Part shown: one piece after another, positions 33,591-40,804 of the stretch
How positions within the stretch are numbered: the stretch's first letter is position 1
How the letters are laid out: each line of letters begins with the position of its first letter
Assembly (NCBI RefSeq): GCF_039535785.1
Contig: NZ_BAAAXV010000009.1
Coordinates: 1,674,001-1,738,000, forward strand
Origin: Nonomuraea helvata
Lineage (GTDB): Bacteria > Actinomycetota > Actinomycetes > Streptosporangiales > Streptosporangiaceae
Direction of reading: 5' to 3'
DNA length: 64,000 nucleotides
Position numbers and translations under genes: made by a program
Notes under the pieces: model-generated
Database searches by the model: none
Told to the model about the DNA's origin: nothing
What the model saw: only the letters and a program-made list of their open reading frames with translations

Positions 33591-34787
33591 CTACGCGTCC
33601 CAGGCGACCGGGAGCTGGTGGACGCCGTAGACGATCATGTCGGTGCGCAGGGCCAGGTCCTCCGGCGAGGCGGCCAGGCGGAGGGTCGGAAATCGGCTGA
33701 CCAGGGCGGGGAGCGCGACCTGCAGTTCGACGCGGGCCAGCTGCTGGCCGATGCACTGGTGGACGCCGTGGCCGAACGCGACGTGCCCGCCGGTCGGACG
33801 GAGCAGATCGAGGGTGTCCGGGTCGGCGAAGTGCTGCGGGTCGCGGTTGGCCGCCGGGATCGAAACGGTCACCGTTTCGCCCGCTTTGATCAGCTCGCCA
33901 CCCAGTTCTACGTCCTCCAGAGCAGTGCGGGAGGTGAACGGCGCAACGCTCAGATAACGCAGCAGTTCTTCGACGGCACTCTCGGCGATTCCAGGATCGG
34001 CCCGCAGAGCGGCCAGCTGTTCCGGGTGTTGCAGCAGGGCGTAGGTGCCCAGGGCGAGCATGTTGGCCGTGGTGTCCAGCCCGCCCGCCAGCAGCATGAA
34101 GCCGAAGTTGATCAGCTCCTCATCGGTGAGGTCGCTCCTGGTCAGGCCGCTGAGGATGTCGTCAGTGGGGTCGGCGCGTTTCTCCGTCACCAGCTCGCCG
34201 ATGAAGCCGCGCATCGCCGCGGCTGCCGCTCCGATCTCCTCGCGGGAGGCGTCCAGCCGGGCAAGGCCCAGCGCGTGGGTTTCGAAGCGGGCCCGGGCGG
34301 CGTAGGGCACGCCGAGCAGCTCACAGATCACCTGGGCCGGGATCGGATGTGCCCACGTCTTCACCAGGTCCACCGGAGGGCCCGCCTCTTCCATGGCGTC
34401 CAAGCGCTCGGTGGTGATCTCCTGGATCCGCTCGGCGAGCACGCGCATGCGACGCACGGTGAACTCGCCGGTGAGCAGGCGACGGTACCGGGTGTGGTCA
34501 GGTGGGTCCATCAAGGCAAACACGCCCGGCGGAGCAGGCTGATTGGACCTGGCGACGGCGGTCAGCGGTGAGTGTTGCAGCTCGCTGCGCACGCTGAACC
34601 GTGGGTCGGCGAGCACGCGGCGGCCAAGGGCGTGGGTGGTCACCACCCATCCCAGGTGCCCGTCCGGGTAGCTCAGCCGGCTCAGCGGACGCTCTTCCCG
34701 GAGCTGTGCGAGTCCGGACGGAGGATCGAAGGGGCGCTCCGTGGTGCGCTCTGTCGGCAGCGCGGGCACGGGGTTCGGCAGGGTCAT
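33591..34787 (-). CDS. Cytochrome P450
   Basis: The 398-residue soluble bacterial P450 shows the I-helix MLLAGGLDTTANMLAL, the ExxR of VEELLRYLS and the heme-ligand segment FGHGVHQCIGQQLA (Cys near residue 345), followed by LARVELQVALPAL. Length and order are normal for CYP105/107-type enzymes that use a separate ferredoxin; no ferredoxin gene is adjacent. It is the first gene of the minus-strand operon, 27 bp before the SDR, and is divergent from the regulator at 35003. Confidence 0.92.
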   Translation of the reverse strand: MTLPNPVPALPTERTTERPFDPPSGLAQLREERPLSRLSYPDGHLGWVVTTHALGRRVLADPRFSVRSELQHSPLTAVARSNQPAPPGVFALMDPPDHTRYRRLLTGEFTVRRMRVLAERIQEITTERLDAMEEAGPPVDLVKTWAHPIPAQVICELLGVPYAARARFETHALGLARLDASREEIGAAAAAMRGFIGELVTEKRADPTDDILSGLTRSDLTDEELINFGFMLLAGGLDTTANMLALGTYALLQHPEQLAALRADPGIAESAVEELLRYLSVAPFTSRTALEDVELGGELIKAGETVTVSIPAANRDPQHFADPDTLDLLRPTGGHVAFGHGVHQCIGQQLARVELQVALPALVSRFPTLRLAASPEDLALRTDMIVYGVHQLPVAWDA

Positions 34788-34956
34788 CTCGGTTCCCTCC
34801 GCGAGAACGGCGATCGTTCACGCACCAGGGAAAGTTACGGATGCGTTTGAGAATTCAGCAAGCAGGAAACCATGTCAGCGCAGCTCAGGCCGGAGAGACT
34901 GGCGCAATAACAGTGTTGGCAAATGCAACAACCCGGGTTCGGCGTGTAGCGATGAC

Positions 34957-34974
34957 GTATGCCTGAAGGCATAC
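34957..34974. promoter_or_regulatory. Palindromic operator candidate between P450 operon and regulator
   Basis: GTATGCCT-GA-AGGCATAC is a perfect 8-bp inverted repeat, 28 bp before the regulator's ATG at 35003 and ~170 bp before the P450 start. A second weaker dyad (GTTG ... CAAC) lies at about 34914-34931. Either could be read by the double-HTH regulator. Confidence 0.5.
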
Positions 34975-35002
34975 TTGTGCGCCCCGAGACCAGGGAGGGC
35001 GC

Positions 35003-35731
35003 ATGCCGCGAGGCCACCTGACGTACGAGGACCGCCGCAAGATCGCCGAAGGGCTGGCGGGGAAGCTCCCCTACGCGGAGATCGCCCGTCGGCTGGGGCG
35101 GCCTAGGTCGACCATCGGCCGTGAGATCGCACGCAACGGCGGCCCGCACGGCTACCACGCGGCCCGGGCGCAGCAGGCGGCCGAATGGCGCGCCCGCCGT
35201 CGGCCGAACCCGCCGTCGGCCGCTCCGGCGAGCGCGGATGTCGACGGGCGCGACCCCCAGGCGGTACGGGAACTCGAGGAGAGACTCACTGCGAGGTTCG
35301 GGGGGATACCGACGATGGCGGCCAGGGTGATGGCCTGCCTGTTCGTCAGCGATACCGGCCACATGACCGTCGCCGAGCTGACCGAGCGGCTGGGGGTCAG
35401 CCCCGCGTCGATCTCCAAGGGCGTCGGCTGGCTGGAGCAGGTGGGACTCGTCAAACGCGAGCGCGACAACCGGCGTGAGCGGTACACCATCGACGCCGAC
35501 GTCTGGTATCGGGCGTGGTTGGTGGGCATGCGGTCGATGACGCTGTGGGCCGACACCGTACGGGACGGCGTCGACGTCCTCGGTGCCCACACCCCGGCCG
35601 GCATCCGGCTCCGGACGGCCAGCCGGTTCTTCGACCTCATCAGCTCCGACATGGCCCAGGCGGCCGAGCACTACCGGCGGACGTTCTCCGGCGACGGCGG
35701 GCGGCCGCAGGGTCAGGAGAGCACCTGGTAA
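35003..35731 (+). CDS. Two-HTH regulator: IS30-type HTH plus GbsR/MarR domain
   Basis: ATG 35003 follows GGGAGG and gives 242 residues. Residues 3-55 (HLTYEDRRKIAEGLAGKLPY, AEIARRLGRPRSTIGREIAR) are the HTH_38 type found at the N-terminus of IS30 transposases, including the Y-AARAQ helix after it. Residues ~85-200 form a GbsR-like winged helix (TVAELTERLGVSPASISKGV, WLEQVGLVKRERDNRRERY) with dimerising helices. No DDE core is present, so this is a regulator, not a transposase. It is divergent from the P450 operon with a palindrome in between, which suggests control of that operon. Confidence 0.85.
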   Translation: MPRGHLTYEDRRKIAEGLAGKLPYAEIARRLGRPRSTIGREIARNGGPHGYHAARAQQAAEWRARRRPNPPSAAPASADVDGRDPQAVRELEERLTARFGGIPTMAARVMACLFVSDTGHMTVAELTERLGVSPASISKGVGWLEQVGLVKRERDNRRERYTIDADVWYRAWLVGMRSMTLWADTVRDGVDVLGAHTPAGIRLRTASRFFDLISSDMAQAAEHYRRTFSGDGGRPQGQESTW

Positions 35732-35916
35732 CCCGCCTCCGCGATCGCCTCGCGGACCTGCGACTCCTGAAGCAGCGGCCCTCCGCTCACCGTGACGCGA
35801 CCGCCGGTCACGTCCACCTCCACCCGCTCGACGCCCCGCAACGGCAGGACCTGCTGCCGGATCGTCGAAGCGCAGTGCCCGCAACTCATTCCCGATACCG
35901 CGACGGACAGGGTCAT
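35713..35916 (-). CDS. Heavy-metal-associated (HMA) domain protein
   Basis: A 67-residue single HMA domain with the metal-binding loop SGMSCGHCAST (GMxCxxC) and the C-terminal AIAEAGYQVLS. This is the fold of CopZ-like copper chaperones or the soluble domain of metal ATPases. It overlaps the end of the convergent regulator by 19 nt. No copper ATPase or repressor is seen beside it, so its partner lies elsewhere. Confidence 0.88.
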   Translation of the reverse strand: MTLSVAVSGMSCGHCASTIRQQVLPLRGVERVEVDVTGGRVTVSGGPLLQESQVREAIAEAGYQVLS

Positions 35917-35988
35917 TGACGTGAACCTTTCCCTGGAACGGCCGAGCGCCGCCTGTGGATGGAGATACGCGATCCAGGGCTTCCGGGT

Positions 35989-36582
35989 TCAGCCTTCAGC
36001 GGGTCCCGTGAGGGGGAGCAGGCGGTCCACGAGCGTGTCGACGTAGTCGTGCGTGAGGGGGCCCGCGCCGAAAAGGATGCGGATGTACATGGGGGCCAGG
36101 ATGTGGTCGAGCACCTCCAGGACGTCCGGCGGCTGTTCGCCTCGTGCACGGGCCCGGTCGAGCATGGTCTGGAGTTGGCTGGAGCGCTCGGCGAGGAACG
36201 CGTCGCGCGCCCGCATGCCGTCCTGACCTGCCGTGGACAGGGCGATGACCAGGCGCAGCACGGCCGGCCCGTCGGGCCCGGTGACGTCGCGGGCCACGTT
36301 GGCGGCGTAGGCGCGCAGGTCGCCTTCCAGGCTTCCGGTGTCGGGGATCGGGGACGTGGCGGTCAGCCAGGTGATCGCCACGTCCATGGTCAGCGCCTCG
36401 AGGGTGCCCCATCGGCGGTAGATGCTCGTGTCGGCCACACCGGCGCGGTTCGCCACCTCGCCGACGGTGAAATTGCCGTACCCGCGCTCGGCGACCAGGT
36501 CGGTGACGGCCTGGTGCACCGCCGCGCGGACGCGGGCGCTGCGGCCTCCCGGCCGTCGGGTCCGCTCTCGGTCCGTCTCCAT
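35989..36582 (-). CDS. TetR-family regulator
   Basis: ATG 36582 (METDRERTR) gives 197 residues. The HTH is at ~17-62 (VHQAVTDLVAERGYGNFTVG, EVANRAGVADTSIYRRWGTL), with a helical C-terminus of the tetracyclin-repressor-like type. The longer upstream frame to 36741 is rejected as intergenic. An inverted repeat AACGCA...TGCGTT lies just upstream. The divergent neighbour is the PHP pseudogene at 36747. Confidence 0.87.
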   Translation of the reverse strand: METDRERTRRPGGRSARVRAAVHQAVTDLVAERGYGNFTVGEVANRAGVADTSIYRRWGTLEALTMDVAITWLTATSPIPDTGSLEGDLRAYAANVARDVTGPDGPAVLRLVIALSTAGQDGMRARDAFLAERSSQLQTMLDRARARGEQPPDVLEVLDHILAPMYIRILFGAGPLTHDYVDTLVDRLLPLTGPAEG

Positions 36583-36594
36583 GCCCCTTAGATT

Positions 36595-36615
36595 AACGCA
36601 GTTCATACTTGCGTT
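36595..36615. promoter_or_regulatory. Inverted repeat upstream of TetR gene
   Basis: AACGCA and TGCGTT, 6-bp arms with a 9-nt spacer, lie 13 bp beyond the TetR start, where an autoregulatory operator is expected. Confidence 0.4.
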
Positions 36616-36746
36616 TGTGGCGTGTGTGAGTCGGCCGCCGGATTTCGACTGTTCGCCTCGCGGTCGGTGATCGGTCAACAGCCTGTCACGCGGCATCGAT
36701 GGACTCGGGCGGATGTATAGCGCCCTTTGGAGAGGAACCAACCTCG

Positions 36747-38073
36747 ATGTCCGCTTCTGAGAAACCCGAGGTCGTGACGCGGCGGCGGCTGCTGGCCGTC
36801 ACCGGTGGGCTGGTCGGCGCGGTCGCCGTAGGCGGCCTGACCGGTCCGGCCTGGGCCGACGACCGGCGCCCCGGCGGTGGCCGCCGGCGCTGGCTGCCCG
36901 GCGACCACCATGTGCACAGCGAGTTCAGCGTCGGCTACGACAACTCCACGACCCCGCCCAAGCCGATCCTCGGCGGGGACGCGATCTACCCGTTGTCGGT
37001 CAACGCGTCGCACGCGCAGCAGTTCGGGCTGGCCTGGATCGTGTCCACCGACCACGGCGGCCCGCTTCTCCAAGCGTGACCCGTTCCCGGCCGACCCCAC
37101 CTTCGACACCGAGCAGAAGATGCTCGAGGCGTTGCGGGTGATGCGGCAGCTCCCGCACAAGCCGCTGCTGTTCGCCAACCACCCCGCCCGCTCCGCCACC
37201 GGGCTGGGCGTCTACGGCCAGGACACCCCGGCGGAGTTCCGCAACTGGCACGACACCGCGCCGGAGATCGCGCACGGCTTCGAGGGCGCACCCGGCCACC
37301 AGGCCGGATCGCTCAACAAGGACGGCAGCGTCAAGCCGGACGGCGAGCGTGGCGGCTACGGCAACTACCCCACGATGGGCGGCTTCGACCAGATGACCGC
37401 GCGGCTCGGCGGTCTGTGGGACTCGCTGCTCAGCGAGGGCCGCCGCTGGTGGATCACCTCCACCTCCGACTCCCACAGGCACTACAGCGACGGCGGCAGC
37501 GACTTCTGGCCGGGCGAATACTCCAAGACGTACGTGTACGCGGGCTGGGACTACGCCGACATCCTCGACGGCCTCCGCGGCGGCCGGATCTTCGTCGTCA
37601 TCGGCGACCTGATCGACCAGCTCGACCTGACGGTGTCCCGCACCGGGGAGGCCCAGGGCCAGGCCGACGGCAACACGGCGACCGTCGGCGAGACCCTCCG
37701 GATGCGCGGCGGCGACCGTGACGCCGAGGTCGAGGTCCGTTTCCGGGTGCCGCGTACGCCCAACGCCAAGGGCGAGCGCCCGCAGGTCAACCGCCTCGAC
37801 ATCATCACCGGGCGGATCACCGGGCCGGTCCAGGACCGCTCCGCCGACACCAACCCCACCACCAAGGTCGAGGCCCGCTACGGCCCCAGCCAGTGGCGGC
37901 GCCAGGGCGACGAGATCGTCGTCCGTCACACGCTGCGCGACATCGACGGCCCCATGTACGTCCGCGTCCGCGGCACCAACACCGCCGAGCTCGAGCCCCA
38001 GCCCGACCCGCACGGCTCCGACCCGTGGGCCGACCTGTGGTTCTACTCCAACCCGGTGTTCATCGAGCGCTGA
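36747..38073 (+). pseudogene. Tat-exported PHP-domain phosphoesterase, internal deletion and frameshift
   Basis: ATG 36747 (AGAGGAACC upstream) starts a Tat signal (TRRRLLAVTGGLVGAVAVGG) and the first PHP metal motif LPGDHHVHSEFS, then WIVSTDHGGP. At ~37062 the frame changes: the DNA jumps from the codons after TDHGG directly to RFSKRDPFP in another frame, which then runs to 38073. About 50 residues, normally carrying further metal ligands and the loop to the second half, appear deleted, and the deletion is not a multiple of three. The second part (ITSTSDSHRHYSDGG, a further His/Asp cluster, and a C-terminal beta domain) is intact. The gene is therefore inactivated. It was presumably a periplasmic/extracellular metal-dependent phosphoesterase. 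Confidence 0.8.
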
Positions 38074-38148
38074 CGGCAACCCGCCTTCGTACCGGCCGGC
38101 CGGACGCGGCTGCCGAGCCGCGCCCGGGTCCGGCGCTCGTCACGGCCG

Positions 38149-38445
38149 CAGGGCCGCTCTGCCGAGGTCGGCGACTTCTTCGTCACCCGCCCGCTCCAGG
38201 AAGCAGTGGTCGAGCTCCTCAGCTCCCCCACCTGGGAACGGCACGTCCGCACCCTGGCCGCGGCACTGCGGGAGCGGTGCGGAGCACTGGCGGCCGCGGT
38301 CACGCGCGAGCTTCCCGACTGGACCCTCACCCGTGTCCCCGCGGGCGGGCTCCACCTGTGGGTCCGCCTGCCGACTCGCGTCCGCCGCACCGGGCCCCTT
38401 GACCCGTGTGGGCGCGGCGACCACCACACACCGTGGATGCGATGA
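38149..38445 (+). pseudogene. C-terminal fragment of a MocR-type aminotransferase-domain regulator
   Basis: In frame with GTG 38206, the translation DFFVTRPLQEAVVELLSSPT, then WERHVRTLAAALRERCGALA and VPAGGLHLWVRLP, matches the small domain of MocR/PdxR proteins. The PLP lysine, phosphate loop and whole GntR HTH are missing, and the end diverges after VRLP into Arg/Thr-rich sequence. It is a relic truncated at both ends, next to the flavin reductase it may once have controlled. Confidence 0.6.
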
Positions 38446-38457
38446 ATACTGATCGTC

Positions 38458-39066
38458 ATGCGCGTCGATTTCGATCCCGAGGCCATGGGCGGTACGGCCT
38501 TCTTCAGGTTCCTGACCTCGGTCGTCATCCCGCGCCCGATCGCGTGGATCTCCACCGTCACACCGGACGGAGCCGTCGAGAACCTCGCCCCGCACTCCTT
38601 CTTCAGCATCGCCAGCACCGACCCGCCGATCGTGCAGTTCACCTCGATCGGCCGCAAGGATTCCCTGCGCAACGTCGAGGACACCGGGGAGTTCGTCGTC
38701 AACTTCTCCGCCGAACCTCTGCTGCACCTGATCAACTCCACCGCGACCGACTTCCCGCGGAGCGTCAGCGAATTCGACTTCGCCGGAATCGAACGCGAGG
38801 CGAGCCGTCATGTGCGGCCGCCCAGAGTGGCCGCCTCCCCCGTCGTCCTGGAGTGCCGTTCGCACACCACCCTGCGCATGGGCAACTCCACCTTGGTCTT
38901 CGGCCGGGTGTTCCTCGCGGCAGTGCACGAGGACTACGTCGTCGGGGGCCGACCTGACGCCGAACGACTGCGTCCGCTGACCAAGCTCGGCGCGGACGAG
39001 TGGGGAACGCTGGGCTCGATCCTGCATCTGAGCCGCATCCCTTACGAGGAGCCGCAGCCCGCATGA
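38458..39066 (+). CDS. Flavin reductase-like FMN-binding protein
   Basis: The 202-residue protein follows the flavin-reductase domain: TAFFRFLTSVVIPRPIAWIS (FMN-phosphate contact), ENLAPHSFFSIASTDPPIV (the isoalloxazine loop), then ESVRHV-type later strands (ASPVVLECRSHTTLRMGNST). Such proteins reduce FMN with NAD(P)H or just bind it; the presence of only one domain suggests a small oxidoreductase. The ATG at 38458 has no strong Shine-Dalgarno. Confidence 0.85.
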   Translation: MRVDFDPEAMGGTAFFRFLTSVVIPRPIAWISTVTPDGAVENLAPHSFFSIASTDPPIVQFTSIGRKDSLRNVEDTGEFVVNFSAEPLLHLINSTATDFPRSVSEFDFAGIEREASRHVRPPRVAASPVVLECRSHTTLRMGNSTLVFGRVFLAAVHEDYVVGGRPDAERLRPLTKLGADEWGTLGSILHLSRIPYEEPQPA

Positions 39067-39072
39067 GCGTCC

Positions 39073-39537
39073 TCAGCTCACCGCCCGCTTCACCAGCTCG
39101 CTGATCCGGGTCTCCACCTCGGGCGTCACCTCGGTCAGGGCGAAAGCGGCCGGCCACATCGTGCCCTCGTCCAGCTTCGCCGAGTCGTTGAACCCGAGCG
39201 TCGCGTAGCGCGACTTGAACTTCGCCGCGCTCTGGAAGAAGCAGACGATCTTGCCGTTCATCGCGTAGGCGGGCATCCCGTACCAGAGCTTCGGCGCAAG
39301 GACCGGGGCGCTCGCGGTGATGACGGCATGGACGCGCTCGGCCATGATCCGGTCCGAGTCCTGCATCTCGGCGATCTTCGCGAGCACGTCCCGCGCCTCC
39401 TCCGCGGCCTTGTCCGCCGCCTTGTCCGCGCGTGAACTGCGGCGCACCGCCTTCTTCTGCTCCTGGGCGTGCTCCTTCATCGCGGCCCGCTCCTCGGCCG
39501 TGAATCCCTCGTACGTGCTGCTCTCGGTGTTGCTCAT
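39073..39537 (-). CDS. DUF1801 (YdhG/YjbR-like) protein
   Basis: ATG 39537 with AAGGAG upstream gives 154 residues. A Lys/Ala-rich helical N-terminus is followed by the DUF1801 core: ERVHAVITASAPVLAPKLWY, GMPAYAMNGKIVCFFQSAAK and FKSRYATLGFND. Family members have been linked to iron delivery in Bacillus (frataxin-like) but most are uncharacterised. It follows two VOC genes on the same strand. Confidence 0.85.
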   Translation of the reverse strand: MSNTESSTYEGFTAEERAAMKEHAQEQKKAVRRSSRADKAADKAAEEARDVLAKIAEMQDSDRIMAERVHAVITASAPVLAPKLWYGMPAYAMNGKIVCFFQSAAKFKSRYATLGFNDSAKLDEGTMWPAAFALTEVTPEVETRISELVKRAVS

Positions 39538-39601
39538 GACAGAGTTCTCCTTTGAAGATCCTGGATATTCAGCGAAGGACCTGGTGGTCCCGCCGCGTGC
39601 A

Positions 39602-40213
39602 TCAGACGGTTGCGGTCTCCCAGACGAACCCGTCGGGGTCGGTGAAGGTCCCGGCAGCGCCGGCGATCACGATGCGGTGCGATCCGGTGCCCTCCTGGGG
39701 CATGCCGGTGTCCTTGGCGAGGGCGCGGCGAGGGTAGAGGGCCAGCGTGACGGCCGACGACGGGGTGTCGAACTCGACGTACTTGCCGCCGAAGCTCTTC
39801 GCCACGGTCAGGCCGCGGTCGACGTAGAACCGCTTGCTCGCCTTGACGTCCGCCACTCCCAACAGGAGCGCCACCTGGTCGACCTGCCGGGTGGCAGGGC
39901 CGGTGTCCTTCTTGTTCGAGGTCGCGATCTTGCAGATCGTTCCGTCCGGGGCGCGTACGACGCCGCCGTAGCCCCAGAAGCTCTTGGTGGCCGGCTTCAG
40001 CGTCGTTGCGCCGGCGTCGAGGGCGGCGCCGACGAAGGCGTCGACGTTGCCCGGCTGGGACACCACGAGTGACAGCGCGAACCCACGGAAGCCGGTCGTC
40101 GGCGCGTCCGAGGCACGTACGTTCACAAAAGAGTCCAGCCCGAAGGCCTGGTAGAAGGCGTCGGCGGCCGTGAGGTCCGGAACTTCGAGGATGACTGAGC
40201 CGAAGGAGGTCAT
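39602..40213 (-). CDS. Two-module glyoxalase/VOC-superfamily protein
   Basis: ATG 40213 has AAGGA upstream and gives 203 residues that contain two VOC beta-alpha-beta-beta-beta modules. Module 1 is SFGSVILEVPDLTAADAFYQ to APDGTICKIATS. Module 2 is VDQVALLLGVADVKASKRFY to DPDGFVWETATV. Both have the His/Glu-type metal positions partly replaced, so a metal-dependent role is uncertain; other VOC proteins act as dioxygenases, isomerases or antibiotic binders. It is co-transcribed with the VOC gene upstream and DUF1801 downstream. Confidence 0.8.
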   Translation of the reverse strand: MTSFGSVILEVPDLTAADAFYQAFGLDSFVNVRASDAPTTGFRGFALSLVVSQPGNVDAFVGAALDAGATTLKPATKSFWGYGGVVRAPDGTICKIATSNKKDTGPATRQVDQVALLLGVADVKASKRFYVDRGLTVAKSFGGKYVEFDTPSSAVTLALYPRRALAKDTGMPQEGTGSHRIVIAGAAGTFTDPDGFVWETATV

Positions 40214-40284
40214 AGCGGTTTTCCTTATGAACGAAGTGGGTTTGTCGTCTTGTAGGCGGCGGACCTGGCAGGGTGGGCCGGCGC

Positions 40285-40635
40285 TCACCGGTCCTGCAGG
40301 AGCCCGAGGACGTTGCCGTCGGGGTCGATGACGGTGGCCACCACGCGACCGGCGCCGACCTCGTGCGCGGCCTCCTTCACGGTGGCCCCCGCGGCGGTCA
40401 GCTCGGCCAGCTTCGCCTCGATGTCCGGTACGTGCCAGTAGACCACCGGCGAGGTCATGCCCTGCGGCCCACCGCCCGGCACCAGTCCGACGTGCTGGCC
40501 CTCGAGCTCGAAACCGACGTAGTAGGAAGACTCGACATGCGGCGGGATACCGAGCAGGGCCGCGTACACCGCCTTGGCCTTCGCCAGGTCGGACACCGGG
40601 TGCAGCACCGTCTTGATTCCCAGGTTGGAAGACAT
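40285..40635 (-). CDS. Glyoxalase/VOC-domain protein
   Basis: A single VOC module of 116 residues from ATG 40635 (GGAGCGACC upstream). The start is KTVLHPVSDLAKAKAVYAAL, the middle VESSYYVGFELEGQHVGLVP and the end VVATVIDPDGNVLGLLQDR with the Asp-Pro-Asp-Gly turn. It is first in the minus-strand VOC-VOC-DUF1801 unit and divergent from the LuxR regulator at 40805. The substrate is unknown. Confidence 0.85.
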   Translation of the reverse strand: MSSNLGIKTVLHPVSDLAKAKAVYAALLGIPPHVESSYYVGFELEGQHVGLVPGGGPQGMTSPVVYWHVPDIEAKLAELTAAGATVKEAAHEVGAGRVVATVIDPDGNVLGLLQDR

Positions 40636-40804
40636 GGTCGCTCCTGTGGTCGTGGGCCCCATCGACCCGCTGTGTTCGTATGCACAGCTTTCCTGCCGGC
40701 CCCACTGACCCGCATCCGTGGCGACCACGGAACCGTCCACGGATCGACGGCACGGATCGCACGACGGCCACTACGGATGGAGCCCGGCGGAGATACGGCA
40801 AACT

